Part shown: positions 1 through 8,532 of the stretch, one piece after another
Position numbering within the stretch: the first letter of the stretch is position 1
Layout of the letters: each line of letters opens with the position of its first letter
Assembly (NCBI GenBank): GCA_029907475.1
Contig: JARYLU010000024.1
Coordinates: 1-43,929, forward strand
Direction of reading: 5' to 3'
Source: Bacillota bacterium
GTDB lineage: Bacteria > Bacillota > DSM-12270 > Thermacetogeniales > Thermacetogeniaceae
Length of the DNA stretch: 43,929 bases
Position numbers and translations under genes: made by a program
The notes under the pieces: generated by a model
What the model saw: only the letters and a program-made list of their open reading frames with translations
Told to the model about the DNA's origin: nothing
The model's database searches: none

Positions 1-1
1 G

Positions 2-997
2 CCGCAACTAAAAGATGGCTGCTCTCCCCGGGCCGTGCGCCGGGAGCTGGAAATGCTCCAGTTCCAAAGGCTAAAGGAAGTCGACCCCGGCGCCGGTGTG
101 GAAGACCTTTGGCATCTCGTCAACCAGGCCGAGCTTACCCTGAAGCGCGGGGGTAAAAACCAGGAAGTACTGCCTGAAAAACCCCTGGATGCCGAAACCC
201 TGAAGCCCGGGGGCCGGCAACACGTCCAGGGAGAAATCCCACTGGAGGCCTTAAAACCGGCCGTTACCACCCTGGTGGACCAGTGGGGTGTGAGGCCCGC
301 CCAGGCCGAGGGGATGGTTACCCTGGCAGCCAGGCTCTACACCTGGTGCTGCCCCAGGGTGGAGGAACTGGACCCCGGCCAACTGGTGTGGCTTGCCCAC
401 GGGACCAGGAAATCCAGGCGCACCGACCCCAGGCTCTTCCAGCCGGTGGTGCTTACCCTGCTGGCGCCGGAGGAACAACACTGGCAGCTCAACACCACCG
501 CCGACCTGAAGCGGCTCAAAATGCGGCAGATCGAAAGACTAACCGCTGAAGCCTGGCGGCAGGACGGAGTGTTAACCACCCTGGACCTGGAGTGGCTCTT
601 GGGGATCTCCCCGAGCTGCATCCGGCAGCTTCTGGAGGCCTACCACGAACGCTTCGGAGTCCTCCTGCCCACGGCAGGCACGGTGCTGGACATGGGCCGC
701 ACCCTGACCCACAAGGCCCTGGTGGTGGAGATGGCCCTGGAGGGACTAACCACCCAGGAGATCGCCCGGCGGATCTACCACACCCCGGAGGCGGTGGACA
801 ACTACCTGCGGCTGTTTGACCGGGTGCTGCTCCTGCGCTATTACCGTGTCCCCACATCAGCCATGATGCGGATCACCGGCCACAGCGCGGGATTGTTGGA
901 GGAGCACCTGGCCCTGGTGGAAAAGCACTTCCCCGATGAGGAGTCCCTGGTTAATTATATCGGCAGCAGGGGTATTAAGCTGGAAAAGAGCAGTTAG
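2..997 (+). CDS. DUF1670 family protein, 5' end cut by window edge
   Basis: The reading frame is open to the left edge of the window, and the first possible start, a GTG at 35, has no ribosome binding site, so the gene probably begins outside the window. About 330 residues are visible. The C-terminal half (about residues 190-320) matches what I know of DUF1670: a helical region, then a helix-turn-helix-like segment (LTTQEIARRIYHTPEAVDNY) resembling sigma region 4 or LuxR-type HTHs. DNA binding is therefore an inference. The family is of unknown function and is common in Desulfotomaculum/Moorella-type genomes. Codon use is rich in GGG/CCC compared with the genes that follow at 1.4 kb, which fits an accessory block. 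Confidence 0.7.
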   Translation, partial: PQLKDGCSPRAVRRELEMLQFQRLKEVDPGAGVEDLWHLVNQAELTLKRGGKNQEVLPEKPLDAETLKPGGRQHVQGEIPLEALKPAVTTLVDQWGVRPAQAEGMVTLAARLYTWCCPRVEELDPGQLVWLAHGTRKSRRTDPRLFQPVVLTLLAPEEQHWQLNTTADLKRLKMRQIERLTAEAWRQDGVLTTLDLEWLLGISPSCIRQLLEAYHERFGVLLPTAGTVLDMGRTLTHKALVVEMALEGLTTQEIARRIYHTPEAVDNYLRLFDRVLLLRYYRVPTSAMMRITGHSAGLLEEHLALVEKHFPDEESLVNYIGSRGIKLEKSS

Positions 998-1146
998 GGA
1001 TTAATGGGGTTATCTGCAACAACTTTCTCCTCGGATGATAGCCCTGGGAGTTTTTCCTGGATTAACAAAAACGGGGCGGCAAAACCTCCAGCTCCGATTA
1101 TCAGCACGAAAAGCAAAACTATTTTCCATCTGTCCATTTTCAACAT
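994..1146 (-). CDS. small single-pass membrane protein (50 aa), hypothetical
   Basis: This short minus-strand ORF begins MLKMDRWKIVLLFVLIIGAG and has one clear hydrophobic segment at about residues 7-28, followed by a short acidic, polar tail. A GGAGGT sequence lies 12 bases before the ATG, which is somewhat long but usable. It converges on the DUF1670 gene and overlaps its stop by 4 bases. I recognise no family. It could be a signal-anchor peptide, a holin-like or stress peptide, or a chance ORF; the TM segment together with an SD is the only support. Confidence 0.35.
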   Translation of the reverse strand: MLKMDRWKIVLLFVLIIGAGGFAAPFLLIQEKLPGLSSEEKVVADNPINP

Positions 1147-1289
1147 TCTAAACCTAATACCTCCAGGTTTTTTCTCCAGGTAAAGAAATTTGCCATGCAG
1201 GAACAATATACATGGAATGAAAACCGGAAATGGGCCGGATATTTGAAGGTGATTTTATCAAGCCAGGTTTTTGCGGAGGCAATAGTGGG

Positions 1290-1367
1290 ATGAGGAAGAT
1301 CTGGGCTGCGTTAATTTTGCTGGCGGTTATCCTTTCAGGCTGTGGAATGCCTGAAATTAATTTATAA
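1290..1367 (+). CDS. micro-lipoprotein or lipoprotein remnant (25 aa)
   Basis: A GGAGG lies 10 bases before an ATG that opens a 25-codon frame: MRKIWAALILLAVILSGCGM and six more residues, then TAA. It has a positively charged N-terminus, a hydrophobic core and a consensus lipobox (LSGC), so it would be a lipoprotein signal peptide with only eight residues from the modified Cys onward. Either it encodes a very short lipopeptide or it is a lipoprotein gene whose body has been lost. No continuation is visible in the other frames after the stop. Confidence 0.35.
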   Translation: MRKIWAALILLAVILSGCGMPEINL

Positions 1368-1481
1368 GGCAACGAATAATTGAGGGATTGCTGCAAATAA
1401 CCTTATTGACTTTACCTGCCCCGGTATTTACTATAAAATGGGAATTGGGAAATAACATAATCGAAAAGGGTGAGACCTACC

Positions 1482-1745
1482 TTGCTGGAAACGACCATAA
1501 ACGCCCAGACGGCCAACTATTTAAGCGAGCAGAGCCTGGCTAAACTGATCAAAGAATTGAAGTTTGATAAAGAGTACAGTGTTCAAATATTTAACCTGTA
1601 TACAGATGTTCCCTTACAGGAGATCGTCAGATTTATAACAGAACACGGTATCTCAGATGCAGATTTTTTCGCATACTACAAGCTTTTTGTTAAAAAATAT
1701 TACCCGAACCCGGAACTGGAGGAGATGTTCGACTATGTGGGTTGA
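1482..1745 (+). CDS. small protein upstream of AbiEii-like nucleotidyltransferase (possible antitoxin)
   Basis: An 87-residue, mostly helical, charged protein. I prefer the TTG at 1482 because AGGGTGAG sits 7 bases upstream; an in-frame GTG at 1470 is the alternative. The last 11 bases overlap the start of the nucleotidyltransferase gene, so the two are translationally coupled. I do not recognise the family, and it is not the winged-helix AbiEi antitoxin. Its position directly upstream of an AbiEii/DUF1814-type gene suggests a partner or antitoxin, but this rests on context only. Confidence 0.6.
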   Translation: MLETTINAQTANYLSEQSLAKLIKELKFDKEYSVQIFNLYTDVPLQEIVRFITEHGISDADFFAYYKLFVKKYYPNPELEEMFDYVG

Positions 1746-2379
1746 TCTCCTCAAGAAAGCTTTTTTTGTTTTGAAAGCATCGGAGATAAAGGATAGCGCG
1801 TGGACCTTCGGCGGAGGCACCGCCCTGGCACTCGTCTTTAGTCATAGGGAAAGCAGGGACGTTGATATATTCTTCAGTGACGCCCAGATTCTGACCCTGA
1901 TAACCCCTCGCCTGAACAGGAAGGTGGAAAGGCTGACAGACGATTACGTGGAAGGTTCGTCATTCCTGAAGCTGAGGTTCGGAGAAGGAGAGATCGATTT
2001 TATTGTCACCCCTCACCTGATCCCCGGGGACTACTTCAGAGTAATGCATGTTGCAGGGAAAGATATCCAGGTGGAAATCCCTGAGGAGATAGTGCTCAAA
2101 AAACTCTTTTACCGGGCCGAGGCTCTCAAGGTCAGGGACATCGTGGACACGGCTGTTGTCTATGACAACTGCAGAGAGTCTTTAATGAAGCACGTACTTT
2201 TGATCGCTCCGAAACTGGGATCATTGCGTTACAGGCAGAAAAGGCTTCGGAAAATCTATTATGACGAAGTCGGTAACCTAGTTGGTCTGGACCCGGCCAT
2301 GGGGAAACGGGCGCTGTCCATCTTCGAAGCGTTTCTGAATGAAGCCGAACAGGTATGCAGTACCAGACCAGGGGATTAA
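1735..2379 (+). CDS. nucleotidyltransferase, AbiEii/AbiGii toxin family (DUF1814-like)
   Basis: The protein has 214 residues from an ATG at 1735 that overlaps the upstream gene; GGAGGAG lies about 10 bases before it. The N-terminal third carries the minimal nucleotidyltransferase signature: W-T-F-G-G-G-T-A-L-A-L, then S-H-R-E-S-R-D-V-D-I-F-F, with the GG and DxD residues of the NTase active site. Family members are toxins of type IV toxin-antitoxin or abortive-infection systems; some AbiEii/MenT-type enzymes transfer nucleotides to tRNA. The size is smaller than typical AbiEii (about 300 aa), so it may be a compact variant. Toxicity is inferred, not seen. Confidence 0.75.
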   Translation: MWVDLLKKAFFVLKASEIKDSAWTFGGGTALALVFSHRESRDVDIFFSDAQILTLITPRLNRKVERLTDDYVEGSSFLKLRFGEGEIDFIVTPHLIPGDYFRVMHVAGKDIQVEIPEEIVLKKLFYRAEALKVRDIVDTAVVYDNCRESLMKHVLLIAPKLGSLRYRQKRLRKIYYDEVGNLVGLDPAMGKRALSIFEAFLNEAEQVCSTRPGD

Positions 2380-2687
2380 GCCTTTACCTCCAGCGGAGTT
2401 TTTATCTATTGTCTTTCTGATTCTTCTTTATTAAAGGGGGCAGGTTTTACTCATGAATAAACCGAAAATGGCAGGTTATCTTGCTTGGCCAGCTTAACAG
2501 GGAGTCGTTCTCGGTTGCCCAGGGCCCGGCATTGTGAATCAACAGAGGAACCCCACCCCTCCTGCGCCGATCGAATACCGTCAACGCACCTGATAAACCC
2601 GTACCCCCAGGGGGTGAGGGTAAAGACCTGACAAAGCATACCAACGATTACAGAGAGTGCTTCCCGTAATTTCTGCCTCCATTCAAT
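2380..2687. other. intergenic stretch without a supportable gene
   Basis: About 300 bases lie between the nucleotidyltransferase gene and the convergent corrinoid operon. Two overlapping minus-strand frames of about 60 codons exist at 2447-2644, but neither has a ribosome binding site, a conserved motif or protein-like composition. A T-rich stretch at 2395-2430 follows the nucleotidyltransferase stop without a convincing hairpin. It may be decayed sequence; I see nothing definite. Confidence 0.4.
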
Positions 2688-4519
2688 TCACTCCGGAAAG
2701 GACAGGGAACCGGCGAAAAGGGAGTTAAAATTGGGGTATGCGGAAAGTTCTACATATTCTACCGATTCGGAAACCAACGCCGCCCGTTGATATTCGTCAA
2801 GTGAGAGGAGCGCCGCCTTAGCTCCTGTTCCGGCTGCGTTGCCTACCCCTTTCACTTTTTCTGCCAGCGCCGGGGGAAGGAGGCCGATCGCGCAGGCGCT
2901 CCGCGGGTTGAGGTAGTTCCCGAAGGCGCCAGCCAGGAGGACCTCTGTGATCTCAGCCGTTTCGATCCCCTGCTTCTCCATCAGCACCTGAATTCCGGTG
3001 GCAATGGCGCCCTTTGCTAACTGGAGTTCCCGGATGTCGCGCTGGGTAATGAGAATCGGCCCGCCGTGGGCTGTTTGGGATTCGTCGACAAGCAAAAAGG
3101 CGTTGGCGCCGTCGTGCTGAACGATGTTATTTTTGAATTTTTCGGCTTTTGGTGAAGCAATTTCGTGGGGGGAGAGGATTTTTCCTCTTTGGTCGACAAT
3201 GCCGCACTCGAGGAGTCCTGCAACGACATCGATCAGGCCGGATCCGCAAATTCCTTCAGGCTTTCCTCCTCCGATTACCGAGAGTTCCAGATCCTCTCCG
3301 AATCGCACGTGGTCAATTGCTCCCTTTGCCCCCCTCATACCGCAGGAGATCTGAGCACCCTCAAAGGCGGGGCCCGCTGCGGCGGAGCAGGCGAGCAGTC
3401 TTTCCTGGCTGCCGAGGACGATTTCCCCGTTCGTTCCGATGTCGACTGCGAGCTTGATCTCCCTGCTCCGGTCGAGGTCTGTTGCAAGGATGACGGCAAC
3501 GGTGTCCGCGCCTACAAATCCTGCAATGTTGGGAAGCATGTAAATTCGTCCCCCGTCGTTGATTTCAATTCCCAGTTCTTTCGCGCTGAACACCAACGGC
3601 CCTTTCGTCACCGGCACGTACGGACAGAGCGCGAGATAGGTCGGATCAACCCCCAAAAGAAGGTGGTGCATACACGTATTCCCTGCAACAGTTAAGGCAT
3701 ATACGTCTTCCCGCGCCGCGCCGGCCTTTTCTACAGCTTCACCAATGAGTTCGTTCAGTGCCGTTACGATCGACCTGTGAAGTTTTTCGAGGCCGGTTTT
3801 TTCCTGGCTCGCAAAGGTGATGCGCGAGATGACGTCGGCACCGTATGATGTTTGGGGATTGAGCGTTGAGGCCACACTTAATTCCTTGCCGGTCCGGAGA
3901 TCCATGAGATAACCCACGACCGTTGTAGTGCCGACATCGAAGGCCATCCCCAGCAGTCTGTCCTTTGTATCGAATTTTTCGAGGCCGAGGACTTTTTCTC
4001 CCTCCAGCACCAGGGTTTGCGGTATTTGGTTTCGCGGGCGATCTGGGGCAGTTTGCGGAGCAGGGGAAGGGGTACGGAGAGTTCACCTAGCCCCGCACCT
4101 GCCTTTAAACGCTCCCAGTCTGGGCGCTGGTCGTTAAGGGAGGGAAGGTCTGCCTCCGTGTAGACTTTGCGAATCCGGGGTTGCAGTTTTACATCCTTTT
4201 CAGGGGCGATCTGGAGGATCTTTGCTTCCGGCCTTTTTTCGAAGGGAAGCAGGACGATCAGGTCTCCGTGGATCCGGGTCATGCAGGCGAGGCGGATTCC
4301 CCTTTCGATCTCCCTTTCCTCCAGGTGCTCCCTTTCAACGGGAGTGAGTAAACCCGCCCCCTCTAAAACCTGCACACGGCACTTGCCGCACTTCCCTCTC
4401 CCCCCGCAGGGGAAGTCGAAGTATAACCCCCCGTTTTCGACGGCCTCCTTGATCGTGGTCCCCTCAGGCACACTTATTTCCAGGTTAGCCGGTTGAAAGG
4501 TAACCTTAAAGTTTTTCAC
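2688..4519 (-). pseudogene. RACo-like corrinoid-activation ATPase (2Fe-2S + ASKHA/DUF4445), frameshifted
   Basis: This is an ATP-dependent reductive activator of corrinoid proteins. The GTG at 4519 follows AGGAGG. The first part is a plant-type [2Fe-2S] ferredoxin with Cys spacing C-x5-C-x2-C (PCGGRGKCGKC) and a later Cys (LACM). The second part is the ASKHA ATPase domain, with AFDVGTTTVVGYLMD (phosphate loop), GTNGEIVLG and GICGSGLIDVV. The two parts are in different frames: the frame must change at 4013-4018 (minus strand AAACCC), and one extra base there would restore a normal protein of about 610 aa. The downstream frame has no SD of its own. There is no canonical slippery heptamer, so a one-base deletion (or a sequence error) is more likely than programmed frameshifting. 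It is the last gene of the methyltransferase operon. Confidence 0.85.
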
Positions 4520-4564
4520 AAAAGACCTCCTCAGCAAATAAGGCCAGTCATGATATTTTTTCGT

Positions 4565-5359
4565 TTATTCTTCTAAAAATCCTGCACGGTAAGCCTTCAG
4601 GTATCCCTGGCACATAAAGTCCTTGTTTAACAACAGGTTGGTGGTGACAACCGCGGTCATGAGTTTTCGATCCAGCGGATCCAGAATTGCGGCATCCATG
4701 CCCAAACTCATGCAAATCGCCAAAAAGTACCGGTTGATCAACCTCCTTTTAGGCAGGGAATGGGAGACGTTGCTGAGGCCGGAAATCGTGCGTGCTTTCA
4801 AGCGCTGCTTGATTTCTGCAAGGCTTTCGAAAAATGTAAGTGCGTTTCTATTGTTCACGGCGAGCGGCAGGACTAAAGGATCAAAGTAAACGTCTTCCAG
4901 GTTCAGGTTCGTCTTTTCGGCAATTTCCAGGAAGCGTTCGGCCAGCGCGACTCTATCGGCAGACGAATCGGGGATCCCTTTTTCATCCATCGTCAGGGCA
5001 ACTACAGAACAGCCGTATTCGAGGACCAGGGGGAGAATCCCTTCCAACCGCGGTTTTTCCAGCGAGATCGAGTTGACCATTGCCTTTCCTCTGTGAGCCT
5101 GGAGCGCTCTCTTAATTGCCTCCGGGTTTGTGCTGTCGATGCACAAAGGCACGTCAACCGCGTCCTACACGGTGCGCACCAGCCACTCCATGTCGGCGGG
5201 CTCGTTTTCGACGCCCATTGCTGTGTTTACGTCAAGCATTTCGGCACCTGCTGCAACCTGTTGCCGGGCCAGTTCCTGAATAAACACCTTGTCTTTAGTC
5301 TTAATGGCCTCGCGTACCCGCGGAATTGTACTGTTCAGTTTTTCTCCGATAATCAGCAA
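4565..5359 (-). pseudogene. methyltetrahydrofolate:corrinoid methyltransferase (AcsE/MtgA-like) with in-frame amber codon
   Basis: This TIM-barrel pterin-binding methyltransferase moves a methyl group between a corrinoid protein and tetrahydrofolate. The TTG start at 5359 lies 9 bases after GGAGG. The protein opens MLIIGEKLNSTIPRV and contains DVNTA, CIDSTNP, MVNSIS, ALTMDEKG, YFDPLVLP and GLSNVSHSLP, all typical of AcsE. The length of 264 codons matches AcsE (about 262). Codon 65 is TAG (5165-5167), inside MEWLVRTV-stop-DAVDVPLCID. Known AcsE proteins have Gln here, so a single C-to-T change (CAG to TAG) explains it. The frame is otherwise continuous. It is probably a nonsense mutation; amber read-through or pyrrolysine insertion is the less likely alternative. 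Confidence 0.87.
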
Positions 5360-5389
5360 CGACCATCAACCTCCAGGTATTAAAGTTAA

Positions 5390-6086
5390 TTAACTTCCGG
5401 TTTTAATATTGGGTAAAAACATTTCTTTAGTAATTTCCTCACCCGGCTCCAGGATAAGATAATTCTCGTCCCAGGGCCCGTGGAAAAGTTTCTCCAACAT
5501 AAACAGAGAGCCGGGGATAATTTCGAACCTTAATTCGAATGTCTCTGCAACCTTTTTGGCGTAAGCTATGTAAGGACTCAATTCGTAAGTACCGGTGTCG
5601 ATCAGGGCAATTCTCGTATAATTTTTCATAATTTCACGTGCCACCCACTGGGCGGTCTGTTCATCATATTTTCTTGTCCATTGATGCTGGCGTGTAAAAA
5701 ATAGATAAAGGGTCCTCCCCGTGTTCTATCCAACCTTTGGTTAAGTAATAGGTTCCCGGGTCCTTAGTTAACTCCTTTTTATACGCCTCGGTGGAGCCCA
5801 GAAAGATGGCGATACAGTCATCAGTCCTGGGCATCACGATTTTGCTTTTTTCCGATTTTAAACCGACCACGCCCTCGGAACATAAACCGTATCCGAGCAG
5901 GATTAAATCCCGCTTCCCTTCGCGGTCCAGCGCGCCTAAGATATCCCGGAGTTTTTTATTTAGCTCTTTAGGAAAAAGATGAAGGCCGAACTCAATTACC
6001 TTGACTTCCACGTGAGGAGGCACCTTATCTTCGATTTCCGGAGCCAGGGTCTCACAAATAACCAGTACGGCATTCTTTTGTTCCAT
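5390..6086 (-). pseudogene. DUF1638 protein of corrinoid methyltransferase operons, frameshifted
   Basis: The start ATG at 6086 follows GGGGGT. The first 130 residues (through GTYYLTKGWIEHGEDPLSIF) are typical DUF1638, with the conserved L-G-Y-G-L-C-S-E-G segment and P-R-T-D-D-C-I-A-I-F-L-G-S. The rest (AREIMKNYTRIALIDTG, then PGSLFMLEKLFHGPWD) lies in another frame. The shift falls in the A-run at 5696-5701 (six T on the coding strand); five T would join the frames and give I-F-T-R-Q-H-Q-W-T, as expected. The joined protein would be about 232 aa, a normal DUF1638 length. The function is unknown; the family co-occurs with methyltransferase and corrinoid genes. Confidence 0.8.
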
Positions 6087-6151
6087 TTTTTACCCCCGGA
6101 AACTTTTTGAGGGGCCGGCTGCAGCCGGCCCCAAAAAAACTTTTTTATCGA

Positions 6152-6304
6152 CTAGTAACTTATCAAAAATAAGACGAACGAGAGAACAAAATCCTCCATT
6201 ATGTTCCATTTTTGGGTCATGACAGAGTTGATGAATTTTCCTTCTGTTTCTGTTTTAACTGGTTGGTAATACACTGAACTAATAGTCGTAATTTTGTTAT
6301 CCAT
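6152..6304 (-). CDS. small protein (50 aa) inside the methyltransferase operon, hypothetical
   Basis: The ATG at 6304 is preceded at good distance by GGAGGG, as good as the SDs of its neighbours. The protein starts MDNKITTISSVYYQP and ends in a short hydrophobic stretch (FVLSFVLFLISY) without a charged tail, so it could be a tail-anchored or membrane-surface peptide. It lies between the UroD-type methyltransferase and the DUF1638 gene on the same strand, with 35- and 65-base gaps, so it is probably co-transcribed. I recognise no family. A truncated remnant of a larger gene is possible. Confidence 0.5.
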   Translation of the reverse strand: MDNKITTISSVYYQPVKTETEGKFINSVMTQKWNIMEDFVLSFVLFLISY

Positions 6305-6339
6305 CTGGGTGTTTCCCTCCTTTTTTAACAGATACACTT

Positions 6340-7517
6340 TTAATAGGTACCGTATTTCACCGTCGCTTCACACCAGTACCTCATTAACCGCGGATCTACG
6401 TTTTCTCCAAAAATCTTATCTGCCGACATGATGGATCCGCCACCCTCCCCTGCTTCGTCTATCAATTTTTTAGTTGTATCTTCTAACTGTTCTTTTGTTC
6501 CATAGATGAGGAGTTTGTAAGGCAGGTTACCCATTAAGCAAACGGTATTTCCGATCAGCTTCTTCGCTTCCTTCATGTTGATTGTTTCGAACTCTGCGAT
6601 CACTTTTCCCTTCGGAAGTTCCTGTAAGTAAGCCAGGTGAGGCGTCCAGTCCGCTTCACAGTAGATGATTACTCCGTAACCCAGATCAACCAGCGCCTGT
6701 ACCAGCTTTTTGAATGTTGGCCAGTAAAATTCCTTGAAGTCGTTGGGCGAGATAAAGGGAGCGAAGTGTAAGGGTATGAAAATTGGCGGGAAAAGCGCCG
6801 GCTGAGAGCCTATCGTTGCCCATTTTATCATGTAAGGAAGGAGTGCTTCACAGGCGCGGGTGATGGTTTCTTTAGGTAACTGCCTGAAATCGAGTGCAAG
6901 TTCTTTAAAACCACGCAGGTGGTCCATCAGGAAGTCGATCGGGGTTTCTGTAAAACCGCCTGCAAGCACCGGCATTCCGTACTTCTCTTTCCATTCCGCG
7001 GTTTTTCCTGCCCAAAAAGAAAGCCAGCTCAGGAACTCCTGAAAAGCCTTTCCGAAAGCGATGGCGGAGGCAGGGTAAGGTTTGGCTATTTCCTGGCAGC
7101 GACGGGGCACGATTTTTTCAAGGAGGAATTTATACGGATCGGAAATCAGCTCGTCGTATTCATCCGCCGACATGCAGGATACCTGTTTCCACTGGTGCAT
7201 CTTTTGGGCCGCGCCGTCTTTCCCGGCGAGCGCAAACTGGTTAATCCCCGCAAATTCGAACATGGCCCCGACCACACGCAAAATGGTGCGTAAGCTGCAT
7301 CCCACTCGGGAAAGTCTTCAAAGGCTTTCTCCCAGGAAGTTGCCATGAGAGAGTAATCGTAGGTAACGTCCGCAATCGAATAGCCGGCGTAGGCAGAAAC
7401 CCAGTAACCTTCTTCCGGAGGAATCAAAGGAACCCGATCGGGTTCTTCTAACCGCATTGCCTTCAGGATCCTGTTTACCCGCTCTTGATATAATTTCGCG
7501 GCCTCATTTTGGTTCAT
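6340..7517 (-). pseudogene. uroporphyrinogen-decarboxylase-type corrinoid methyltransferase (MtaA/MtbA-like), frameshifted
   Basis: Members of this URO-D fold family transfer methyl groups between a corrinoid protein and a substrate or cofactor. The ATG at 7517 follows a GGGGGG-rich SD and lies one base after the corrinoid gene stop. The first 78 codons (MNQNEAAKLYQERVNRILKA, later EEPDRVPLIPP) are in one frame; the remaining 310 (from LRVVGAMFEFAGINQFALAG) are in another. The shift lies in the A-run 7280-7283 (TTTT on the coding strand): five T would read A-P-F-L-R-V-V-G and rejoin a protein of about 392 aa. The C-terminal half keeps the barrel motifs (YGVIIYCEADW, GNTVCLMGNLP). The substrate cannot be assigned. 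Confidence 0.85.
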
Positions 7518-7518
7518 A

Positions 7519-8160
7519 TTAGGCCCCCCTTTCAACCCGGGCATTGAGAAGTTCCTTACAAATGTTGACACCCTCGGCGGCACTCCGGGTGGCGGCATCG
7601 GCACCTGCCCATTCTTTGAGTTCACGTGAGACCGGTGCGCCCCCAATGATGATTTTAACTTCCCCTCGAACTCCTGCTTCTTTAATTTTATCAATGGTTT
7701 CCTTGATGGAATCGAACGCCGATGTCAGGAGGCAGCTTAAGCCCACAATATCCGGTTTTTCTTCTTTGATGGCGCTGATCAGAACCCCGGGTTCAACATC
7801 TACGCCGAGGTCTCTGACCTCAAAGCCGTTTGCTTCAGCGAACCCCTTGAAAACGTTTTTTCCTATGTCGTGGATATCGTTTTTAACTGTGGCCAAAACA
7901 ATTTTTCCTACCTGTGTGGTTTTTGCTTCGGCAAGTACAGGACGTAATACCTCGATAATGGAATTAAAAATCTCTCCTGCCATGATCAGTTCGGGGAGGT
8001 AATACTCGCCCTGGCTGAATTTTTCACCTACAATTTCCATGCCCTGCCGGCAGTCTTCGATGATATTTTCAACGGGAACGCCCTTTTCCAGTTTACTTTT
8101 GACCAGTTCCAGGGTTTGCTTTTGATCTAATTGGACCACCGATTTTGCGAGTTCATCCAT
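7519..8160 (-). CDS. corrinoid (cobalamin-binding) methyl-carrier protein, MtgC/MtbC type
   Basis: A 213-residue two-domain protein. Residues about 10-90 form the helical cap domain (methionine-synthase B12-binding type 1). Residues about 90-205 form the B12-binding Rossmann domain, with the base-off/His-on motif NDIHDIGKN (DxHxxG), then G-L-S-C-L-L-T-S-A-F and IIIGGAPVS. The full length is intact, with AAGGAGG before the ATG at 8160. It is the first gene of the minus-strand operon and would shuttle a methyl group from the UroD-type methyltransferase to the methyl-THF methyltransferase, with the RACo-like protein reactivating Co(II). It is the only major gene of the operon without a lesion. 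Confidence 0.93.
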   Translation of the reverse strand: MDELAKSVVQLDQKQTLELVKSKLEKGVPVENIIEDCRQGMEIVGEKFSQGEYYLPELIMAGEIFNSIIEVLRPVLAEAKTTQVGKIVLATVKNDIHDIGKNVFKGFAEANGFEVRDLGVDVEPGVLISAIKEEKPDIVGLSCLLTSAFDSIKETIDKIKEAGVRGEVKIIIGGAPVSRELKEWAGADAATRSAAEGVNICKELLNARVERGA

Positions 8161-8532
8161 CTTTTTAACCTCCTTAATAATATGAGTAATAATTTTAAGC
8201 TCATCGTTTTGCTATAAGGGGTTTTAATCCTCCTTTCAAGTCAAGCTATTCTTTGAGTTTCATGTTAAAACGGTTACTCGGGATGGGCAATTTAAAATTC
8301 TTGCGATAATATGAATTTTTTGCCGAGATGATGTATAGTTTTGCAGCGCACCTCCAGAACTCCGCGAGTAGAAATTTTTGCCCTGGGTTAAAAATAATTT
8401 AAATGAGCTGCAACCGGGATATTAACATAAGTTTCCAGGCATAGTTTTTCCGGGAGGCTCTGCATACTAAGGCTAGGAACTTTAAAGCTTCAAAAGATGA
8501 CTTTTGCAACAAGAGGGAAGGAGGTGGGAATT
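8161..8532. promoter_or_regulatory. divergent intergenic region between corrinoid and glycogen operons
   Basis: About 370 bases of AT-rich DNA separate the divergent genes and must hold promoters for both. I looked for a -24/-12 (GG-N10-GC) element on both strands and found none, unlike the acyl-CoA genes further right. Several A/T-rich -10-like words occur (for example around 8305-8312 and 8395-8402), but no convincing -35 at 17 bp. No riboswitch is evident. Confidence 0.4.

Noticed and set aside
2447-2644. Two overlapping minus-strand frames of about 60 codons
   Set aside because: No ribosome binding site, no recognisable motif, and composition like non-coding DNA; they could be old remnants but I cannot support a gene.
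4013-4018. Programmed -1 frameshift in the RACo-like gene
   Set aside because: The site lacks a canonical X-XXY-YYZ heptamer, and neighbouring genes carry unrelated lesions, so a one-base deletion is simpler.
8161-8532. Sigma-54 promoter for the corrinoid or glycogen operon
   Set aside because: No GG-N10-GC element on either strand; the nearest (around 8343, minus strand) misses the invariant GG.
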